Positions 14,887 through 16,879 of a DNA stretch of 16,879 nucleotides are shown here, in pieces. Below the pieces are notes generated by a model, which had not been told where the DNA came from, ran no database searches, and saw only the letters and a program-made list of their open reading frames with translations. The stretch covers positions 1 to 16,879 of the forward strand of contig JAQGJO010000569.1 of assembly GCA_028290595.1 (NCBI GenBank), in the 5' to 3' direction. The position numbers and the translations under genes are program-made. The DNA is from Hyphomicrobiales bacterium. Lineage in GTDB: Bacteria > Pseudomonadota > Alphaproteobacteria > Rhizobiales > Beijerinckiaceae. How positions within the stretch are numbered: the stretch's first letter is position 1; the number at the start of each line of letters is the position of its first letter.

Positions 14887-15966
14887 TTAGTGATCGTGGC
14901 GATGATGCGGATCGGGATAGTGGACGTGGGCGTGGGTCAGCGGCTCATGTCGATGTGGATGCGAATGCGGTTCACTCACCGGGCCCGCATGAACATGGCT
15001 ATGATGTTCGTCGTGGACATGCGCGTGCTCATGATCGATTTCGGCGTGCCGATGCTTGTGGCTATGGCGCTCAGTCAGGTGCAGCCACAAGCCGAAGGCC
15101 ATGAGCAGGCCGGCCAGCAGCAGTTTCAGCGTCGCCGGTTCGTGCAGAAAGCCGATGGCGACAAGGGCGCCGACGAAGGGCGCCAGCGAGAAATAGGCGC
15201 CGGTGCGCGCCGCACCGAGATGGCGCAGGGCGAGAACGAACAGCACCAGGCTGACGCCGACGCCGAGAAATCCGACGATCGCGGCGGCGCTTGCGGTGCT
15301 TATCGGCGGCAGTTGCGCGCCGCGCGTGAATGCGATGGCGATGTTGACAACGCCGGCCGCGAGGCCTTTGGCGAAAGCGATCTCGACGGGATCGGACGAG
15401 GACAGCTTGCGGGTCAGATTGTTATCGATGCCCCAGGCCAGACAGGCGGCGGCGATGAAGGCCGCGCCCGTGTCGAGCGAAACTCGTTGGCCGTCCCAGG
15501 AGAGGATGATGGCGCCGAACAGGATTGCGAATGCGCCGATGAGAAGCCGGCGATCGACATTTTCTCGAAACACCAGCCAGGCGATGGCCATGGTGGCGAG
15601 ACCTTCGAGGTTCAACAGCAGCGACCCGGCCGCGGCATCGGTCCGTTGCAGGCCAAGCATCAGCAGCAGCGGTCCCAAGATGCCACCGAATAAAATAATA
15701 GCTACCAGCCACGGCATGTCGGCGCGGCGCAGCGGCGCTTCCGGAGACGGCAGACCGATGGCGTTACGGGCGAAGCGGACACAGGCGAGGCCGAGACCGG
15801 CGCCGAGATAAAGCAGGCCTGCAAGCAATTGCGGATCGACCGAGCCGAGCAATTGCTTCGACAGGGGAGCGGTCGCGCCAAACAGCAGCGCCGCGGCAAG
15901 TGCCAGCGGCACGCCGGGCCAGAGCGGAGACGAAGCAAGCCGGTTCATAAGGCAATCATAACACAT
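14887..15966 (-). CDS. DMT-superfamily (EamA) permease with histidine-rich C-terminal tail
   Basis: Inner-membrane transporter with two EamA repeats (about residues 15-150 and 165-295), ten predicted membrane segments in all. Typical family pieces are AAALLFGATAPLSKQLL in helix 1, the DAAAGSLLLNLEGLATMAIAWLV-type helix 4 region and ALRHLGAARTGAYFSLAPF late in repeat two. Beyond the last helix (LLLAGLLMAFGLWLHL) there is a tail of about 60 residues with 23 histidines, mostly as alternating H-x-H or HH. Such tails bind Ni, Co or Zn in other proteins, so a metal or metal-linked solute is plausible but not shown. Two starts are possible: the ATG given, preceded by a weak GGAAAG, or MNRLASSPLW at 15948, which looks more family-like but has no Shine-Dalgarno. 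It begins divergently from the amidohydrolase gene. Confidence 0.9.
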   Translation of the reverse strand: MCYDCLMNRLASSPLWPGVPLALAAALLFGATAPLSKQLLGSVDPQLLAGLLYLGAGLGLACVRFARNAIGLPSPEAPLRRADMPWLVAIILFGGILGPLLLMLGLQRTDAAAGSLLLNLEGLATMAIAWLVFRENVDRRLLIGAFAILFGAIILSWDGQRVSLDTGAAFIAAACLAWGIDNNLTRKLSSSDPVEIAFAKGLAAGVVNIAIAFTRGAQLPPISTASAAAIVGFLGVGVSLVLFVLALRHLGAARTGAYFSLAPFVGALVAIGFLHEPATLKLLLAGLLMAFGLWLHLTERHSHKHRHAEIDHEHAHVHDEHHSHVHAGPVSEPHSHPHRHEPLTHAHVHYPDPHHRHDH

Positions 15967-16048
15967 GGGCGGACGCTTTCCGCCCCGTGGTGAGAGCCTG
16001 TGTTGAACGCGGACAAGCGTTTGGCTCCGGCCTTGTTTATTCGCGCTT

Positions 16049-16060
16049 CAGCACGTGCTG
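16049..16060. promoter_or_regulatory. Perfect palindrome CAGCACGTGCTG, candidate operator
   Basis: A perfect 12-base palindrome lies in the 243-base gap between the divergent permease and amidohydrolase genes, 150 bases before the amidohydrolase start and 83 bases before the permease start. A dimeric regulator could bind it, but no promoter could be placed next to it, and a palindrome of this size can occur by chance. Confidence 0.25.
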
Positions 16061-16197
16061 CTCGATCACAGAATGGCGAATGTGCTGGCTCATGATGCGA
16101 TACAAATCGCGTTGCTTTGCGGGCGTTGAAAAACTATGCCACTCTCAAAGCCAAGATCAGAGCCGCATCCGTTCGGACAAGCGCGCCCATCGCCACA

Positions 16198-16203
16198 GGA
16201 GGA
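16198..16203 (+). promoter_or_regulatory. Shine-Dalgarno AGGAGG of the amidohydrolase gene
   Basis: A perfect AGGAGG is spaced six bases from the ATG. It decides for the long N-terminus with the Cys cluster; the Met 31 codons later, just before the twin-arginine motif, has no ribosome binding site. Confidence 0.8.
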
Positions 16204-16209
16204 AACTTC

Positions 16210-16879
16210 ATGAACGGCTTGCACACTCCGTCCAACATTCTGTCTGGTTCATCCGCCGATTGCGCCTGCTGTCCGCCGCTTGTGCTGGGGCGCGGGGCGC
16301 GCATGAGCCGCCGCAGTTTTCTCGCCAGCGCGGCCAGCGTGCCATTGGCCGCGAGTGTGATGCCGGCGTTCGCGCAGCCGAAGCCTGAACCGCAAAAGAA
16401 CTGGCGCATCGACGTGCATCATCATTTCCTGCCGCCGAAATATATGGAGGAGGAACACAAGCGCCTCAGCTTCTCGCACAATCTCGGCGCCGATACATTG
16501 CTATCATGGACGCCGCAGAAGACGCTCGAGAGCATGGACAAAGCCGGCATCCAGACTGCCATCGCGTCGATCTCGACGCCGGGCGTGTGGTTCGGCGATG
16601 TCGCTGCGGGACGCAGGCTGGCGCGGGTGTGGAACGATTACGCGGCCGAACAGATGGCGGCTTTTCCGGGACGCTTCGGACTGTTCGCGACCATTCCGCT
16701 ACCCGACACCGAAGGCAGCCTCAAGGAAATCGCATCTGCGCTCGATACATTGAAGGCTGACGGTATCGGCCTGCTGTCGACGTACGACGGCAAATATCCC
16801 GGCGATGCGTCGTTCCAGCCGGTGTTCGAGGAATTGAACCGCCGCAAGGCCGTGGTGTTCTTCCATCCGACGTCGGCCG
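16210..16879 (+). CDS. Tat-exported amidohydrolase, ACMSD/6-methylsalicylate decarboxylase type, 3' end cut
   Basis: A metal-dependent hydrolase or decarboxylase of the amidohydrolase-2 family (PF04909); 223 residues are present and the gene runs off the right edge. A 31-residue leader with the cluster CACC (Cys18, Cys20, Cys21) precedes a twin-arginine signal [18 protein letters not shown] with probable cleavage after MPAFA (residue 55). The mature enzyme opens with the metal-binding HxH motif in [11 protein letters not shown] (His70 and His72). Downstream pieces [33 protein letters not shown] and [15 protein letters not shown] and the VVFFHP histidine (His219) match ACMSD-like enzymes. Relatives decarboxylate aromatic or muconate-type acids; the substrate here is unknown. 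Export by Tat implies that the folded, metal-loaded enzyme works in the periplasm. Confidence 0.9.
   Translation, partial: MNGLHTPSNILSGSSADCACCPPLVLGRGARMSRRSFLASAASVPLAASVMPAFAQPKPEPQKNWRIDVHHHFLPPKYMEEEHKRLSFSHNLGADTLLSWTPQKTLESMDKAGIQTAIASISTPGVWFGDVAAGRRLARVWNDYAAEQMAAFPGRFGLFATIPLPDTEGSLKEIASALDTLKADGIGLLSTYDGKYPGDASFQPVFEELNRRKAVVFFHPTSA

Noticed and set aside
1..16879. A new defence, secretion or mobile system
   Set aside because: No transposase, integrase, phage, toxin-antitoxin or defence-type gene was found; most of the gene content is housekeeping, transport and envelope functions.

Overview
The window reads as a chromosomal segment of a GC-rich alphaproteobacterium, most likely a member of the Hyphomicrobiales (Rhizobiales) near Bradyrhizobium, Rhodopseudomonas or Pseudolabrys. 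I infer this from memory of family sequences: the 755-residue rhizobial form of PtsP followed by prfA, a heparinase II/III-like gene between rsmB and purH, a histidine-tailed DMT permease, and two intergenic repeats that look like types scattered through such genomes. No database was searched. Most of the window is housekeeping; I found no transposase, phage gene, CRISPR array, rRNA or tRNA.

Positions 1-3043 hold four genes on the minus strand: a LysR regulator cut by the left edge, thioredoxin reductase trxB 16 bases upstream of it (likely one transcript), and two short exported proteins of unknown function. A strong intrinsic terminator lies between the two small genes, directly in front of the Shine-Dalgarno of the second.

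Positions 3433-8613 are on the plus strand: ptsP (enzyme I of the nitrogen-related phosphotransferase system), prfA (release factor 1), a gap holding a decayed palindromic repeat, and a two-domain ChrA chromate transporter. The RF1 methylase gene prmC, usually next to prfA, is absent from this position.

Positions 8686-15966 are all minus strand. Transcription from the right would read a DMT permease with a 23-histidine tail, a small membrane protein, rsmB (16S rRNA m5C methylase), a heparinase II/III-like protein, purH (last two steps of IMP synthesis) and a YbjQ-like small protein. Gaps of 65-290 bases suggest several promoters rather than one tight operon. The rsmB-heparinase gap carries a composite two-hairpin repeat and a three-copy 14-bp tandem repeat that runs into the rsmB stop codon.

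From 16210 to the right edge a plus-strand gene encodes a Tat-exported amidohydrolase of the ACMSD/6-methylsalicylate decarboxylase type with an unusual Cys-rich leader; its 3' end is outside the window.

I do not see a convincing new multi-gene system. The points most worth a second look are the terminator/SD arrangement and two unknown exported proteins at 2096-3043, the repeats, the prfA-prmC separation, the histidine tail and the CACC-Tat leader.
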